Below are positions 52,460 through 61,354 of a stretch of 64,000 nt of DNA, piece by piece (positions within the stretch are counted from its first letter, which is position 1; the number at the start of each line of letters is the position of its first letter). Under the pieces are notes generated by a model that was given only the letters and a program-made list of their open reading frames with translations, made no database searches and was not told where the DNA came from. The DNA comes from Roseimaritima ulvae (lineage in GTDB: Bacteria; Planctomycetota; Planctomycetia; Pirellulales; Pirellulaceae): assembly GCF_008065135.1 (NCBI RefSeq), contig NZ_CP042914.1, positions 7,421,404 to 7,485,403 on the forward strand, written 5' to 3'. Both the position numbers and the translations under genes were made by a program.

Positions 52460-53842
52460 ATGTACTTGTGGGAACACTGGAGCTGGCAGATCGATGGCTG
52501 GATCGTGGTCGCGGGCATGCTGTGCGCCGTGGCGGCGTCATTGCTGGGCAATTTTCTGGTCCTGCGGCGGATGAGTATGCTGGGCGACGCGATCACCCAC
52601 GCCATCCTGCCGGGACTGGCGGTGGCCTTTTTCGTCAGCTCCAGCCGCAGCAGCTTGCCGATGTTTTTGGGCGCCGTGATCGTGGGGATTTTGACGGCGC
52701 TGTTTACCGAATGGATCCGTAAATTCGGCAACGTCGATGAAGGCGCGTCGATGGGGGTGGTCTTTACTTCCCTGTTCGCCTTGGGCCTGGTGATGATCGT
52801 GCAAGCTGCCGACCACGTCGACCTGGACGCCGGTTGCGTGCTGTACGGTGCAATCGAAATGACTTGGCTGGACATGGTCTCCATCGGCGGCTGGGAAGTT
52901 CCGCGAGCGGTTGCCGTACTGACGGTGGTGACGGTCCTGAACGCATTGTTCGTGACGCTGTTCTTCAAAGAGCTGAAATTGACGTCCTTCGACCCCGCGT
53001 TGGCGACCACTACGGGGTTTAACGCCAGCTTGATGCATTACTTGCTGATGGTCCTGGTTGCCGTCACGGCGGTGGCCAGCTTTGAAAGCGTGGGCAGCAT
53101 CCTGGTGGTGGCGATGTTTATCGTGCCGCCGGCAACCGCTTATATGTTGACCGACCGCCTCCGCACAATGATCGGCTTAAGCGCCGCGTTGGCTGCCCTG
53201 TCGGCCCTGCTGGGACATGTTGGGGCGGTCGAAGTGCCACGTTGGTTTGGCTACCGCAGCACCACCACGGCGGGCATGATGGCCGTCGCTGCGGGAGTCT
53301 TGTTGATGCTGGCGATCCTGTTCAGCCCTCGCCATGGGATGCTGGTCAAATTCATCCGCCGCCGCTTGCTGGCCTGGAAAATCCTGGCCGATGACATTGT
53401 CGCCCTGCTGTATCGCTTGCAGGAACGAGGGGATGCCGCACAGACCGACCCGCAATCTCTCCGCGCCCTGCTGCTTGCCGACCAATTCACCTTCCGCCTG
53501 GTTCTCGGCTGGTTGCGACAGCAAAAATACGTGGAACAAGCGGAGTCGCAGATGCGACTGACGCGAAGGGGCAAGCACGTGGCCCGACAAGTTGTTCGTT
53601 CGCACCGTTTGTGGGAACAGTACCTGACCTCCCACGCCAATGTGGATGTGGGACGCGTCCACGACAAAGCCGAACGGCTGGAACATTTTACCGACCGCAA
53701 CCTCCGCGACGAACTGGACGCCGCGACCGACGCCCCGGCGATCGACCCGCACGGTGCCCCGATCCCGATCGAAGACCACGAGGCGAGTACTCAAAGCGAT
53801 TCCCAAACGCAAAGCGACAGGCAAGCTCAGAGCGATTCATAG
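52460..53842 (+). CDS. Metal ABC transporter permease fused to a C-terminal DtxR-like domain (permease 2)
   Basis: 460 residues from ATG 52460, with GAGGAG upstream and 2 bases after the previous stop. The ABC-3 permease domain spans about residues 15-290: LLGNFLVLRRMSMLGDAITHAILPGLAVAF, ASMGVVFTSLFALGLVMI and FESVGSILVVAMFIVPPATAYML. Residues about 320-440 form a DtxR/MntR-like module (QFTFRLVLGWLRQQKYVEQAESQMRLTRRGKHVARQVVRSHRLWEQYL) with the full metal-ligand signature VHDKAERLEHF. The two permeases would form the channel heterodimer, each with a cytoplasmic sensor-like tail. Confidence 0.92.
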   Translation: MYLWEHWSWQIDGWIVVAGMLCAVAASLLGNFLVLRRMSMLGDAITHAILPGLAVAFFVSSSRSSLPMFLGAVIVGILTALFTEWIRKFGNVDEGASMGVVFTSLFALGLVMIVQAADHVDLDAGCVLYGAIEMTWLDMVSIGGWEVPRAVAVLTVVTVLNALFVTLFFKELKLTSFDPALATTTGFNASLMHYLLMVLVAVTAVASFESVGSILVVAMFIVPPATAYMLTDRLRTMIGLSAALAALSALLGHVGAVEVPRWFGYRSTTTAGMMAVAAGVLLMLAILFSPRHGMLVKFIRRRLLAWKILADDIVALLYRLQERGDAAQTDPQSLRALLLADQFTFRLVLGWLRQQKYVEQAESQMRLTRRGKHVARQVVRSHRLWEQYLTSHANVDVGRVHDKAERLEHFTDRNLRDELDAATDAPAIDPHGAPIPIEDHEASTQSDSQTQSDRQAQSDS

Positions 53843-54669
53843 GCCGCACGGATGGTCGCCGCACCATGGGCGCGTTCCAGTCGCCGCACAGTAAAGTGCG
53901 CGCGAGCCAGTTCCTGGTAGTGGTCGATGAAATAAGTATTGATCAACGCCCCGCCGACAGCGCCCACGACGGGGATCGCCTGAGCCGCCACCTTTTCGCT
54001 GACCACCACCCCAAATCGTTTGCCGATCTCGGTGATTAACCGCACCAGTGGCGGCGCTGTAGCGTCCACCGAACCGCTCTTGGCCATGTACTTGGCCGCA
54101 TCGGCGGTGTGTTTGGCCAGCCCCGCGCGGACGGCAAAATAACCGATCTCCGTGTTGTCATCGACGTTTCGCGGTTCGTTGGCGGCCCCCAGCGCAAACA
54201 CTTCCAGACAGGCCACGCGGGTCTGCAACTCGCTTAGGTCCTCACCTTGGCTGCGAGCGATATCGGCGACGCTGCGAAGGATCAGCAGCGTCGAAACGGG
54301 CAACTCGGCGGCGACCGAAGCCAACCCAAACGCGCCGCCCGCCGCTCCGGTCAGCCCGGCCATCCATTTATGGCTGAGCAACCGCGGGGCACCGCCTTTG
54401 TCAGCGTTTTCGTCACCCAGCGTTTTGACGGCCACATCCAGCGCCGTCCGCAGCGCCTTGTCGATCGCCCCGTGCACGGCGTTTTCGGCCACGTCGGGCA
54501 ACATCCGCATCGTGGCCGTGACCGGCATCCCCAGCAACTCGGTCAGCCGATCCGCCATCCCGCGATGCGTCAACACTTCCTTGGCTTCCCGCAATTCCGA
54601 CAACGCAACCTGGTCGCTCAGCACAATCAATCCGGTTTCCGTCAATTCCCTTTCCTCGTCGCTCAACAC
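53827..54669 (-). CDS. EcsC family protein
   Basis: 280 residues. The helical, Gly/Ala-rich pattern matches the EcsC family (KWMAGLTGAAGGAFGLASVAAELPVSTLLILRSVADIARSQGED, AQAIPVVGAVGGALINTYFIDHYQELARAHFTVRRLER). EcsC lies beside ABC transporter genes in Bacillus, but its function is unresolved, and most bacterial homologues are predicted peripheral membrane proteins. Convergent with permease 2, overlapping it by 16 bases at the 3' ends. Confidence 0.88.
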   Translation of the reverse strand: MLSDEERELTETGLIVLSDQVALSELREAKEVLTHRGMADRLTELLGMPVTATMRMLPDVAENAVHGAIDKALRTALDVAVKTLGDENADKGGAPRLLSHKWMAGLTGAAGGAFGLASVAAELPVSTLLILRSVADIARSQGEDLSELQTRVACLEVFALGAANEPRNVDDNTEIGYFAVRAGLAKHTADAAKYMAKSGSVDATAPPLVRLITEIGKRFGVVVSEKVAAQAIPVVGAVGGALINTYFIDHYQELARAHFTVRRLERAHGAATIRAAYESL

Positions 54670-55080
54670 ATTCTCCTTTTGTGGGGGTGATGATGATTCG
54701 CCGCGAATTCATTGTAGTGCAGTTTCGTAGCATGGGCCCCCGGCCCGTGACTGCTGGCAGCAGCGATGAGGCAGCAGCGATGAGGCAGCACCGATACGCA
54801 TTACAAGGCAAAAGGACCTAAGGGACTAAAAGGACCCAAGCGACAGCGTGGTTTTCCCTCACTCCTCACTCCTCACTCCTCACTCCTCACTCCTCACTCC
54901 TCACTCCTCACTCCTCACTCTCCCACTCTCCCACTCTCCCACTCTCCCACTCTCCCACTCTCCCACTCTCCCACTCTCCCACTCTCCTCACTCTCCCACG
55001 GGCCGGGGGCCCATGCTACTTCGGAGCGGATATAATCGTCGCTATTCCTCTTCCCTACCCTGCCCTGCTTGAGACCTACC
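54670..55080. repeat. Tandem-repeat block flanked by inverted Family A units
   Basis: A forward Family A unit at 54726-54749 and a reverse unit at 54997-55020 bracket an array of CACTCCT heptamers (about 54858-54919), which shifts to TCCCACTC octamers (about 54920-54985). A GATGAGGCAGCA duplication lies at about 54765-54790. The organisation is the same as at 274-470. No gene seen. Confidence 0.9.
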
Positions 55081-55857
55081 ATGCAACGACTTTTACTTTC
55101 TCTGACAACTCTATTTGCTTGTTTACTGTGCGCTTCGCCCCTTCGCGCCGAAGTGGGCGTCGGTGCCGCTCCGCCGGCGGGCGCGGAAATGCTGATCGAC
55201 GGCTCGCGCGAAATGCTGGACGAGAAATGGACGTATTGGCAAGGCCCCGGGTTTGCGTCCTCGCTGCCGATAAAATGGAAAATCGTCGAGGACCCGGTTG
55301 ATGAGGGCACGGTGTTGATGAGCCACGACCCGGTCTCGGCGGGCGGCAAATACGGGACGGCCGATATTGTCACCAAAAAACCGTACCGCGATTTTCGTCT
55401 GCACATCGAATTTCTGGTCAGCAAACCCGGCGGCAACAGCGGCGTGTACCTGCAAAACCGCTTCGAAATCCAAGTCCTCGACGGCGATAAAACCAAGCAC
55501 GGGATGGGGGCGGTGATCAACGAAACCGAATCGCCCTACCACGCCTATAACGGCGCAGGCAAATGGAACGCCTACGACATCCTGTTCCGCGCCGCTCGCT
55601 TTGAAGACGGCAAAATGGTGCAAAAACCCTTGGTGTCGATGTACTTCAACGGGAAAAAAGTCCACGAAAATGTGCAGATCAACAAGGTCTGGGGCGGCCC
55701 CCGCTCGGGCGTCGATGGCGGCAATGACGGCGGCGCCGGGATCACCGATTCCCCTCAAGGCCTGAAATTACAAAGCGAAGGGCACGACGTGCGGTACCGC
55801 AACACCTGGATCAAGGAGGTCACGCTAGCAGACGCCGACACCGACTTTAACGAGTGA
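55081..55857 (+). CDS. Exported DUF1080 (3-keto-disaccharide hydrolase/ConA-like) protein
   Basis: 258 residues from ATG 55081, with signal peptide LLLSLTTLFACLLCASPLRA. The concanavalin-like DUF1080 domain is clear: MLDEKWTYWQGPG, FRLHIEFLVSKPGGNSGVYLQNRFEIQVLDG, GKWNAYDILFRAARFEDGK, SMYFNGKKVHENV and IKLQSEGHDVRYRNTWIKEV-like end. Family members hydrolyse or bind glycans. They are very abundant in planctomycetes. Confidence 0.9.
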   Translation: MQRLLLSLTTLFACLLCASPLRAEVGVGAAPPAGAEMLIDGSREMLDEKWTYWQGPGFASSLPIKWKIVEDPVDEGTVLMSHDPVSAGGKYGTADIVTKKPYRDFRLHIEFLVSKPGGNSGVYLQNRFEIQVLDGDKTKHGMGAVINETESPYHAYNGAGKWNAYDILFRAARFEDGKMVQKPLVSMYFNGKKVHENVQINKVWGGPRSGVDGGNDGGAGITDSPQGLKLQSEGHDVRYRNTWIKEVTLADADTDFNE

Positions 55858-55941
55858 TTGTCGTTTCCGAAAACAGGCCCAGCGTCTACATTTGCGAATA
55901 ATGCGAGCCCACACAATTCAGAATCAGCCGCAGGGCGCTAG

Positions 55942-57669
55942 CCCGGATTATGCATCCGCCCGTTGTTGACGCGGGCAGTTGGGCTCGCTACTTCCTGCGA
56001 CGGGGTGGGAGGCGTTTTGAGGGGCTTGGGCCGGCGGTCAGCGCAGAAGCTCCCCCTCCCCAAATCGATGTCGCTCGCTCTGAGTGTCGCCTCGCGGGGA
56101 GTTGGGGAGGCGTTAATCGCTGCGGCACAGACGCTGCATGACGTGCTCGTACAGAGCTTCGGAGGGACAATGGCTCGCCATGTGAAAGACCACACGGCGG
56201 CTGGTCACCCGAACGCGAGCGGCGATCTTGAGAAGCCGCAGACGGATGGTATCGACGCGCAGGCGTGCTGCCTTCGTGTCAGAAAGTCCCAGGCGACGCA
56301 CGCCATCGAGCAACACGTATGCAAAGGACGAAAGCATCAAGCGGAACTGGTTGGCCACGAACCTGCTACAACTGGTGCGGTCGGCAAACAGCCCCAATTG
56401 TGTCTCCTTGATCCGGTTCTCCATCTCGCCGCGCGGGCAGTAGCGTGTGCGGTAGAACTCTTCCGGATTAATAGCCACCGAGCAAAGCGTTCCCGCATCC
56501 TGCAACTGCCGCACCCGCTTGCCGTCGATAGTAACGCGACGATAAGTCGGATCAACGATGCCTTCCTCACTGGGGAGATTCGTGACCACGAAACGCGGGT
56601 TGGTGCCCTGGCTGCTATATTCCGCCTTACCCACGACCCAGCGACTGCAATCCCAAGATTTTTGTGTGCGGTAGCGAAACCACTTGAAGACGGACTGCGT
56701 GCCCCCATAGAGTCCGTGGCGAATCTGGGCTTGCGTCATTTCGCAAGCGATTTGCTTGTCTAAAACGTTGTTGTGCTGCAAGCCAAAGACGTATCCGACA
56801 TCGTTTTTATCACACCAACGCATCAAGCGTTCGATGGCAAATCCGCTGTCGCCGCGAATGATGATTTTCACATCGGGCCAGCGGGAGCGGATCTTCTGGA
56901 TCAGCAATTTGGTAATCGGCCGAGCATGATGGGCGGCCCCGACTTTGCTGGGGCGAAGGTGCGAAACCAACAGGTGGTCGTCACAGAAAACATACAGGGG
57001 AAGAAAGCAGTAGCCATCATAAAAGCCGTTGAAATGCCGTTGCTCTTGATTTCCGTGGATCGTGTCGTCGGTGGCATCGTAGTCCAAGATGATTTCTTCG
57101 GGCGGTTGCTCATAGCTTTCCAGAAACAGGTCCACAAGGAGCTCGTTCAACCGCAAGATTGTCTTGGTGTCGATCCTGTTCTCTAATCGGGAGTGCGTTG
57201 AGGGGCTGGCCAGCGGGGAGTGATCGCCGTCGTAATTGTGTTCCGCGGGAACCCGCCCGGCAGCGACTTGAAACGCCGGGTCGTGTCGCAGCGCGTCGTG
57301 GTCGTTGCCATCTTCGTAACCTGCGGCGATGGCAAAGATGCGGGAGGTGAGCAGTTCGGCTTGAGGGTGGACCGTGTGAAGCGGATCGCGAGGATCGGGG
57401 ATGGCTTGATCGAGCCGTCGAATCAAATCGAGTCTTCGGTCGACCTCTCGCAGAAGCAGCAAGCCACCATCGGTGGTCAGCGTTCCGCCGTCGAAATCAA
57501 AATCGACCGCTTGTCGTCGGAGCCGTTTCAAAACGGGGCGTTTTCGTTTACGCTGTGCCATTGCAGAAGCCTCGGGCTTGTCGTGTATGAAGTGTCGTAA
57601 CTCCAATACATAGCAGGGCTGAGGCTTTTGCGCTATAGGGGCAACCGATAAACGGGTGCATAATCCGGG
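55942..57669 (-). mobile_element. Complete IS1380-family insertion sequence
   Basis: 1728 bases with imperfect terminal inverted repeats (left CCCGGATTATGCATCCG, right end reverse-complements to CCCGGATTATGCACCCG). It is flanked on both sides by CTAG (55938-55941 and 57670-57673), a 4-base target duplication. One intact transposase gene fills it. The insertion splits a Family D palindrome. Confidence 0.95.
56113..57561 (-). CDS. IS1380 family transposase
   Basis: 482 residues from ATG 57561 (MAQRKRKRPVLKRLRR); the longer frame is unneeded. DDE residues lie in ILDYDATDDTIHG (Asp), IIRGDSGFA (Asp) and RYCPRGEMENRIKE (Glu), the last being the IS1380 RG..ENRIKE signature. TTDGGLLLLREVDRRL at the N terminus is also typical. 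The frame is uninterrupted, so the element may still be active. Confidence 0.95.
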   Translation of the reverse strand: MAQRKRKRPVLKRLRRQAVDFDFDGGTLTTDGGLLLLREVDRRLDLIRRLDQAIPDPRDPLHTVHPQAELLTSRIFAIAAGYEDGNDHDALRHDPAFQVAAGRVPAEHNYDGDHSPLASPSTHSRLENRIDTKTILRLNELLVDLFLESYEQPPEEIILDYDATDDTIHGNQEQRHFNGFYDGYCFLPLYVFCDDHLLVSHLRPSKVGAAHHARPITKLLIQKIRSRWPDVKIIIRGDSGFAIERLMRWCDKNDVGYVFGLQHNNVLDKQIACEMTQAQIRHGLYGGTQSVFKWFRYRTQKSWDCSRWVVGKAEYSSQGTNPRFVVTNLPSEEGIVDPTYRRVTIDGKRVRQLQDAGTLCSVAINPEEFYRTRYCPRGEMENRIKETQLGLFADRTSCSRFVANQFRLMLSSFAYVLLDGVRRLGLSDTKAARLRVDTIRLRLLKIAARVRVTSRRVVFHMASHCPSEALYEHVMQRLCRSD

Positions 57670-57787
57670 CTAGCCCCCGGTTCTTTGGGCGCATCCAGGG
57701 AACCGGGGGCGAGCGCCCAAACGGCTGATGAAGACTTGGATTTCAACGACTATTTCTGCCAAATCGCTGATAAAGGACGTGACTGTG

Positions 57788-58834
57788 ATGCAACGGAATG
57801 CCTGCTTAAAACCCCTGTGGGGACTGCTGCTGTTTGCCGCGGTGGCCTTCACCGGCCCGGTCGCTCGCGGCCAATTCGCCGAAGAACGCACGATCCAAAT
57901 GGCCGCCGTGGTGCTGAATGAAGCGATGGCCACGCCCGGCAACCGGATTCCTCAGTCGCTGCTGGAAAACGCTCACGGCGTGGCGATTATCCCCAACGTG
58001 GTCAAAGGCAGTTTTATCGTCGGAGCTCGGCATGGTCGCGGCGTGCTGTTCGTTCGCGAACCCAACGGCGTCTGGCACGCTCCGGTATTCATCACCCTGA
58101 CCGGCGGCAACATCGGTTGGCAGGTCGGCGTGCAAGCTTCCGACCTGGTGTTGGTGTTTAAAACCGAACGCAGTATTCAGGGTATTTTGGACGGCAAGCT
58201 GACGCTGGGTGCCGATGCGGCGGCCGCTGCCGGCCCGGTGGGTCGCCAAGGCGGGGTCGCCACCGATGGCCAATTACAAGCGGAGATCTACACCTATTCG
58301 CGCAGCCGTGGCTTGTTCGCCGGCGTCTCGGTCGATGGCTCGGTGGTACAGATGGATCGATTCGCCAATGGATCGTACTACCGCAGCGGCCCGGGGCAGG
58401 AAGTGGTCGTGCCCCAGGCAGCGGCTCAGCTAACTCAGGTTGTGGCCACTTACGCCGGTAACCAACCGATCGTGCCCGCACCCGAATACGCGTCGGCTGC
58501 CCCCAGCGATCCCTTTGTCAAACAATACGGTGCCCGCGAGTCGGATGTGCTGCGAGCCCAATTGGTGGAGATCTCGCCGCGGCTGTTCAACCTGCTGGAC
58601 GAACGCTGGACGGCTTACCTGGCCCTGCCGATCCCTCTGTTGCGAGGCGAGGACCCGGACCCGGCGGCGTTGCAAGCCACGATCCAAAACTTCACCGCCG
58701 CGGCCAGCGATCCCCAATACCAACAACTGACGGGCCGCCCCGAATTCCAATCGGTGTACGCATTGCTGAAACACTACCAGCAATCGCTCAACGCCTCCCC
58801 CACCGCCCTGCAATTGCCCCCGCCTCCGCAGTAA
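57788..58834 (+). CDS. Exported SYLF (Ysc84-like) lipid-binding domain protein
   Basis: 348 residues from ATG 57788, which begins a signal peptide (LWGLLLFAAVAFTGPVARG); ATG 57728 is the longer option. The SYLF domain spans about residues 35-220: RTIQMAAVVLNEAMATPGNRIPQSLLENAHGVAIIPNVVKGSFIVGARHGRGVLFVRE, GGNIGWQVGVQASDLVLVF and AEIYTYSRSRGLFAGVSVDGSVV. The C-terminal 120 residues are helical and not recognised. SYLF proteins bind phosphoinositides or actin in eukaryotes; bacterial roles are unknown. Confidence 0.88.
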   Translation: MQRNACLKPLWGLLLFAAVAFTGPVARGQFAEERTIQMAAVVLNEAMATPGNRIPQSLLENAHGVAIIPNVVKGSFIVGARHGRGVLFVREPNGVWHAPVFITLTGGNIGWQVGVQASDLVLVFKTERSIQGILDGKLTLGADAAAAAGPVGRQGGVATDGQLQAEIYTYSRSRGLFAGVSVDGSVVQMDRFANGSYYRSGPGQEVVVPQAAAQLTQVVATYAGNQPIVPAPEYASAAPSDPFVKQYGARESDVLRAQLVEISPRLFNLLDERWTAYLALPIPLLRGEDPDPAALQATIQNFTAAASDPQYQQLTGRPEFQSVYALLKHYQQSLNASPTALQLPPPPQ

Positions 58835-58903
58835 ACCGATACGCGCGAGACATGCGATATACAAGTTGTGAGAGCAATGCATTTCCGCCGGGCTCCCCGC
58901 CGG

Positions 58904-58928
58904 CACGGGCCAGGGGCCCATGCTACTT
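58904..58928. repeat. Family A single unit
   Basis: CACGGGCCAGGGGCCCATGC unit abutting the stop of the GH32 gene. Confidence 0.85.
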
Positions 58929-58929
58929 A

Positions 58930-60942
58930 CTACTGCTTCCAGGCGGACTTCAACTTCCGCACCGTCAGTTCTTCAATCGTTGCTTGTCCGCCTTCGGCTC
59001 GCACCGCAAACGTCTTCGGTCCCTCACGCGGATCGATGTAATAGGCGCCGAACGTCTCGCCCCCAAACGCAAACGCTTCGACGCTCAAACGATCAATCAA
59101 CAAACGCAGCGATACCGAACCGTCTCGCGGCGCCAGATTCTCCAGCGTCACAAACTCCTGCGGCTGGCCAGAATCGTTGATCCCTTGATGCAACAACCGC
59201 TGCTTGGCCACGTCGTACCGCAGCGAGACGCGCGGCAAATCCAACACCACCTGCTTGGCATCGCCGGGCCGAAACGTGACCTCCAGATCGACCAGATCCA
59301 AATCCGCATCCAACGCCTGAGCTTGCTCTCCAAGGACAACGTTGCGAACCGTTTGACGGTTCGTCACCAACGACTCGATCTCCTTGATCGGCCAGCAGAA
59401 CAAGCGGATTCCGGAGGGTGTGGTTTTCAGACTTAACTCATAAGGAAACGCCATCTGCTGGTTGTGAGGCACATCAAACAGATTGGCCGAATTCGGACCG
59501 CCGCGCATCCAGCCGATCTGGACGACGCGGCCATCGGGCGCTTGATTGAAGGTTTGAGCGGCGTAGTAGTTACCGCGAGCGATCTGCAACGTTTGCGTTT
59601 CGGCGGAAAATTTCTGACCGTCAAATCGACCGATTTCATAATCAAAGCTCGCATCGTAAATCAAGCACTTGGTGTTGTCGGCGTCTCCGTCGACGGGCAA
59701 GAACACCACGTCCATGCACTCAAACGCCCAGTCTCGCATCAGATCCGAAGCGACTTCCCAATCGACCAAATTGTCCGACGTAAACCAACGCACGCGGCCC
59801 GGGTCGCGTTGCACCCACAGCGCCATCACCCACTGCTTCGAAGCTTCATGCCAAAACACTTTGGGGTCCCGTTCACCGCTGTCAAATCCTTGGTTGTCGA
59901 CGATCGCGCGGCCCTCGTTCCAGTACGTCCACGTCGCTCCATTATCGGTGCTATACGCCATCGCTTGATAAAAAGCGGGCTTGGCTGCGAACGTAAAAAA
60001 CGCGCACATCGTTTTGGTGTCGCCGACCTGTTTGCCCAAGCTGTTGTTGTGATCGATGACTGCGGTACCTGAAAAAATCGTGCCCGCGCGGCGATCCACG
60101 CGGTACGGCAACAGGGCATGCTTCTGCTGCGTCCAGTGCAACATGTCGGGACTGGTGGCGTGGCCCCACGTCATATTGCCCCAGTTGGTTCCGTTGGGAT
60201 TGTGCTGAAAGAACAAATGGTATTTCTCGCCGTCGTAAACCATGCCGTTGGGATCGTTCAGCCAGTTCTTCTTGGAGACAAAGTGAAACTGAGGCCGCAA
60301 CGGTTGGTCGTAGCCCACCTCGGGATAGCTGGTGGCGGTAACGCTATCGAGCAACGCGAAGTCTTTGGAATGGTCCTCGACGGCTTTGTCCGTGCCGCGG
60401 AAGTCATCGACGTTGATGTGCCCCCAGCCACCACGAGCGTGATCGAATACTTGCAGCCGAGCCTGCTGGCCCAGGTACGGGCGAACGTCAGCGCTGACCA
60501 GAATCATCGTCTCGCTGTCCACACCGGTGGCCAATTCGATCTGCTTGCCGTCGACCAGCAACTTGACGCCCACCTGGCCGGGCAAGTTGCCGGCACCGAT
60601 TCGGAAGGTGATGTACGGCCGGCGGATCGTGAACGGCTGCGAGGTCAGCGTGCCGGTCAGTTGGTCACCAGCAATTTCACCGGGCCGGCCAATTTCGCCG
60701 GTGTATTTTTCATACCCGCCGATCCACCATTCGCCCTGCAGATTGCTGGATTCGCGATTGCGAGCCGCTGTATTGTCGCCCTTGGTGGGCTGCACCTGAA
60801 AGGCCTCGCCTTCGGCCGTCCAGCCCGCCAGCGTACCGCTTTCGAAATCTGAATTGGGAAACAGCAACTCGTCCGCGTGGGCAGCAAAGCAAGTTGTCAG
60901 ACACGACAGCAAAAACAGTTTTTTCAACATCGATATAGCCAT
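58930..60942 (-). CDS. Glycoside hydrolase family 32 (levanase/invertase-like) with N-terminal lectin-like domain
   Basis: 670 residues with signal peptide (LKKLFLLSCLTTCFAAHA). Residues about 25-190 form a galactose-binding-like jelly roll (FPNSDFESGTLAGWTAEGEAF...GHINVDDF). The five-bladed propeller carries all GH32 catalytic motifs: KNWLNDPNGM (Asp nucleophile), GERDPKVFW (transition-state Asp) and AFECMDVV (Glu acid/base in EC). The C-terminal beta-sandwich ends the protein (LRLLIDRLSVEAFAFGGETF). It hydrolyses beta-fructans such as levan, inulin or sucrose. Standing alone between repeats; no fructose transport genes are visible here. Confidence 0.95.
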   Translation of the reverse strand: MAISMLKKLFLLSCLTTCFAAHADELLFPNSDFESGTLAGWTAEGEAFQVQPTKGDNTAARNRESSNLQGEWWIGGYEKYTGEIGRPGEIAGDQLTGTLTSQPFTIRRPYITFRIGAGNLPGQVGVKLLVDGKQIELATGVDSETMILVSADVRPYLGQQARLQVFDHARGGWGHINVDDFRGTDKAVEDHSKDFALLDSVTATSYPEVGYDQPLRPQFHFVSKKNWLNDPNGMVYDGEKYHLFFQHNPNGTNWGNMTWGHATSPDMLHWTQQKHALLPYRVDRRAGTIFSGTAVIDHNNSLGKQVGDTKTMCAFFTFAAKPAFYQAMAYSTDNGATWTYWNEGRAIVDNQGFDSGERDPKVFWHEASKQWVMALWVQRDPGRVRWFTSDNLVDWEVASDLMRDWAFECMDVVFLPVDGDADNTKCLIYDASFDYEIGRFDGQKFSAETQTLQIARGNYYAAQTFNQAPDGRVVQIGWMRGGPNSANLFDVPHNQQMAFPYELSLKTTPSGIRLFCWPIKEIESLVTNRQTVRNVVLGEQAQALDADLDLVDLEVTFRPGDAKQVVLDLPRVSLRYDVAKQRLLHQGINDSGQPQEFVTLENLAPRDGSVSLRLLIDRLSVEAFAFGGETFGAYYIDPREGPKTFAVRAEGGQATIEELTVRKLKSAWKQ

Positions 60943-61002
60943 ACGGAGTTTCCGCGAGCGAGTCCTAAAAATTTCCAGACCATTCTACCAACCGCAAACC
61001 CA

Positions 61003-61220
61003 CGTAGCATGGCTCCCCGAGCCGTGTCCTCCCCGTACCCGTAGCATGGGCCCCCGGCCCGTGTCCTCCCCGTAGCATGGGCCCCTGGCCCGTGTCCTCC
61101 CCGTAGCATGGGCCCCTGGCCCGTGTCCTCCTCGTAGCATGGGCCCCCGGCCCGTGTCCTCCCCGTAGCATGGGCCCCTGGCCCGTGTCCTCCTCGTAGC
61201 ATGGGCCCCCGGCCCATGTC
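61003..61220. repeat. Seven-unit Family A array with 31-base period
   Basis: Units start at 61003, 61040, 61071, 61102, 61133, 61164 and 61195; the last six are exactly 31 bases apart. Each has the near-palindromic core GCATGGGCCCCYGGCCCGTG followed by TCCTCC. It sits between the divergent GH32 and PSD1-type genes. Confidence 0.95.
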
Positions 61221-61354
61221 TGATGCAAATGATTGTGTGGTGGTTGTCGATACGGTTAGGCGACACGTGTCGCCCCAACAACCACATCTCGTTCGCGCCC
61301 ACTGCCCTCCGCCGGCTATAATGGCGTCCCCCACCCCTTGCCCAGGATCCTCGA

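Larger units (their letters stand above)
55933..57718. repeat. Family D palindrome interrupted by the IS
   Basis: With the IS and one CTAG removed, the left arm GGGCGCTAGCCCCCGGTTC pairs with the right arm GAACCGGGGGCGAGCGCCC (57700-57718) with one mismatch in 19, a strong REP-like hairpin. Confidence 0.85.

Noticed and set aside
53827-53842. Frameshift or misassembly at the overlapping ends of permease 2 and EcsC
   Set aside because: A 16-base convergent overlap is ordinary, and both proteins end at family-typical positions.
61003-61220. CRISPR-like look of the 31-base-period array
   Set aside because: There are no unique spacers: the whole 31-base unit repeats, the same unit is dispersed elsewhere in the window, and no cas genes are present.
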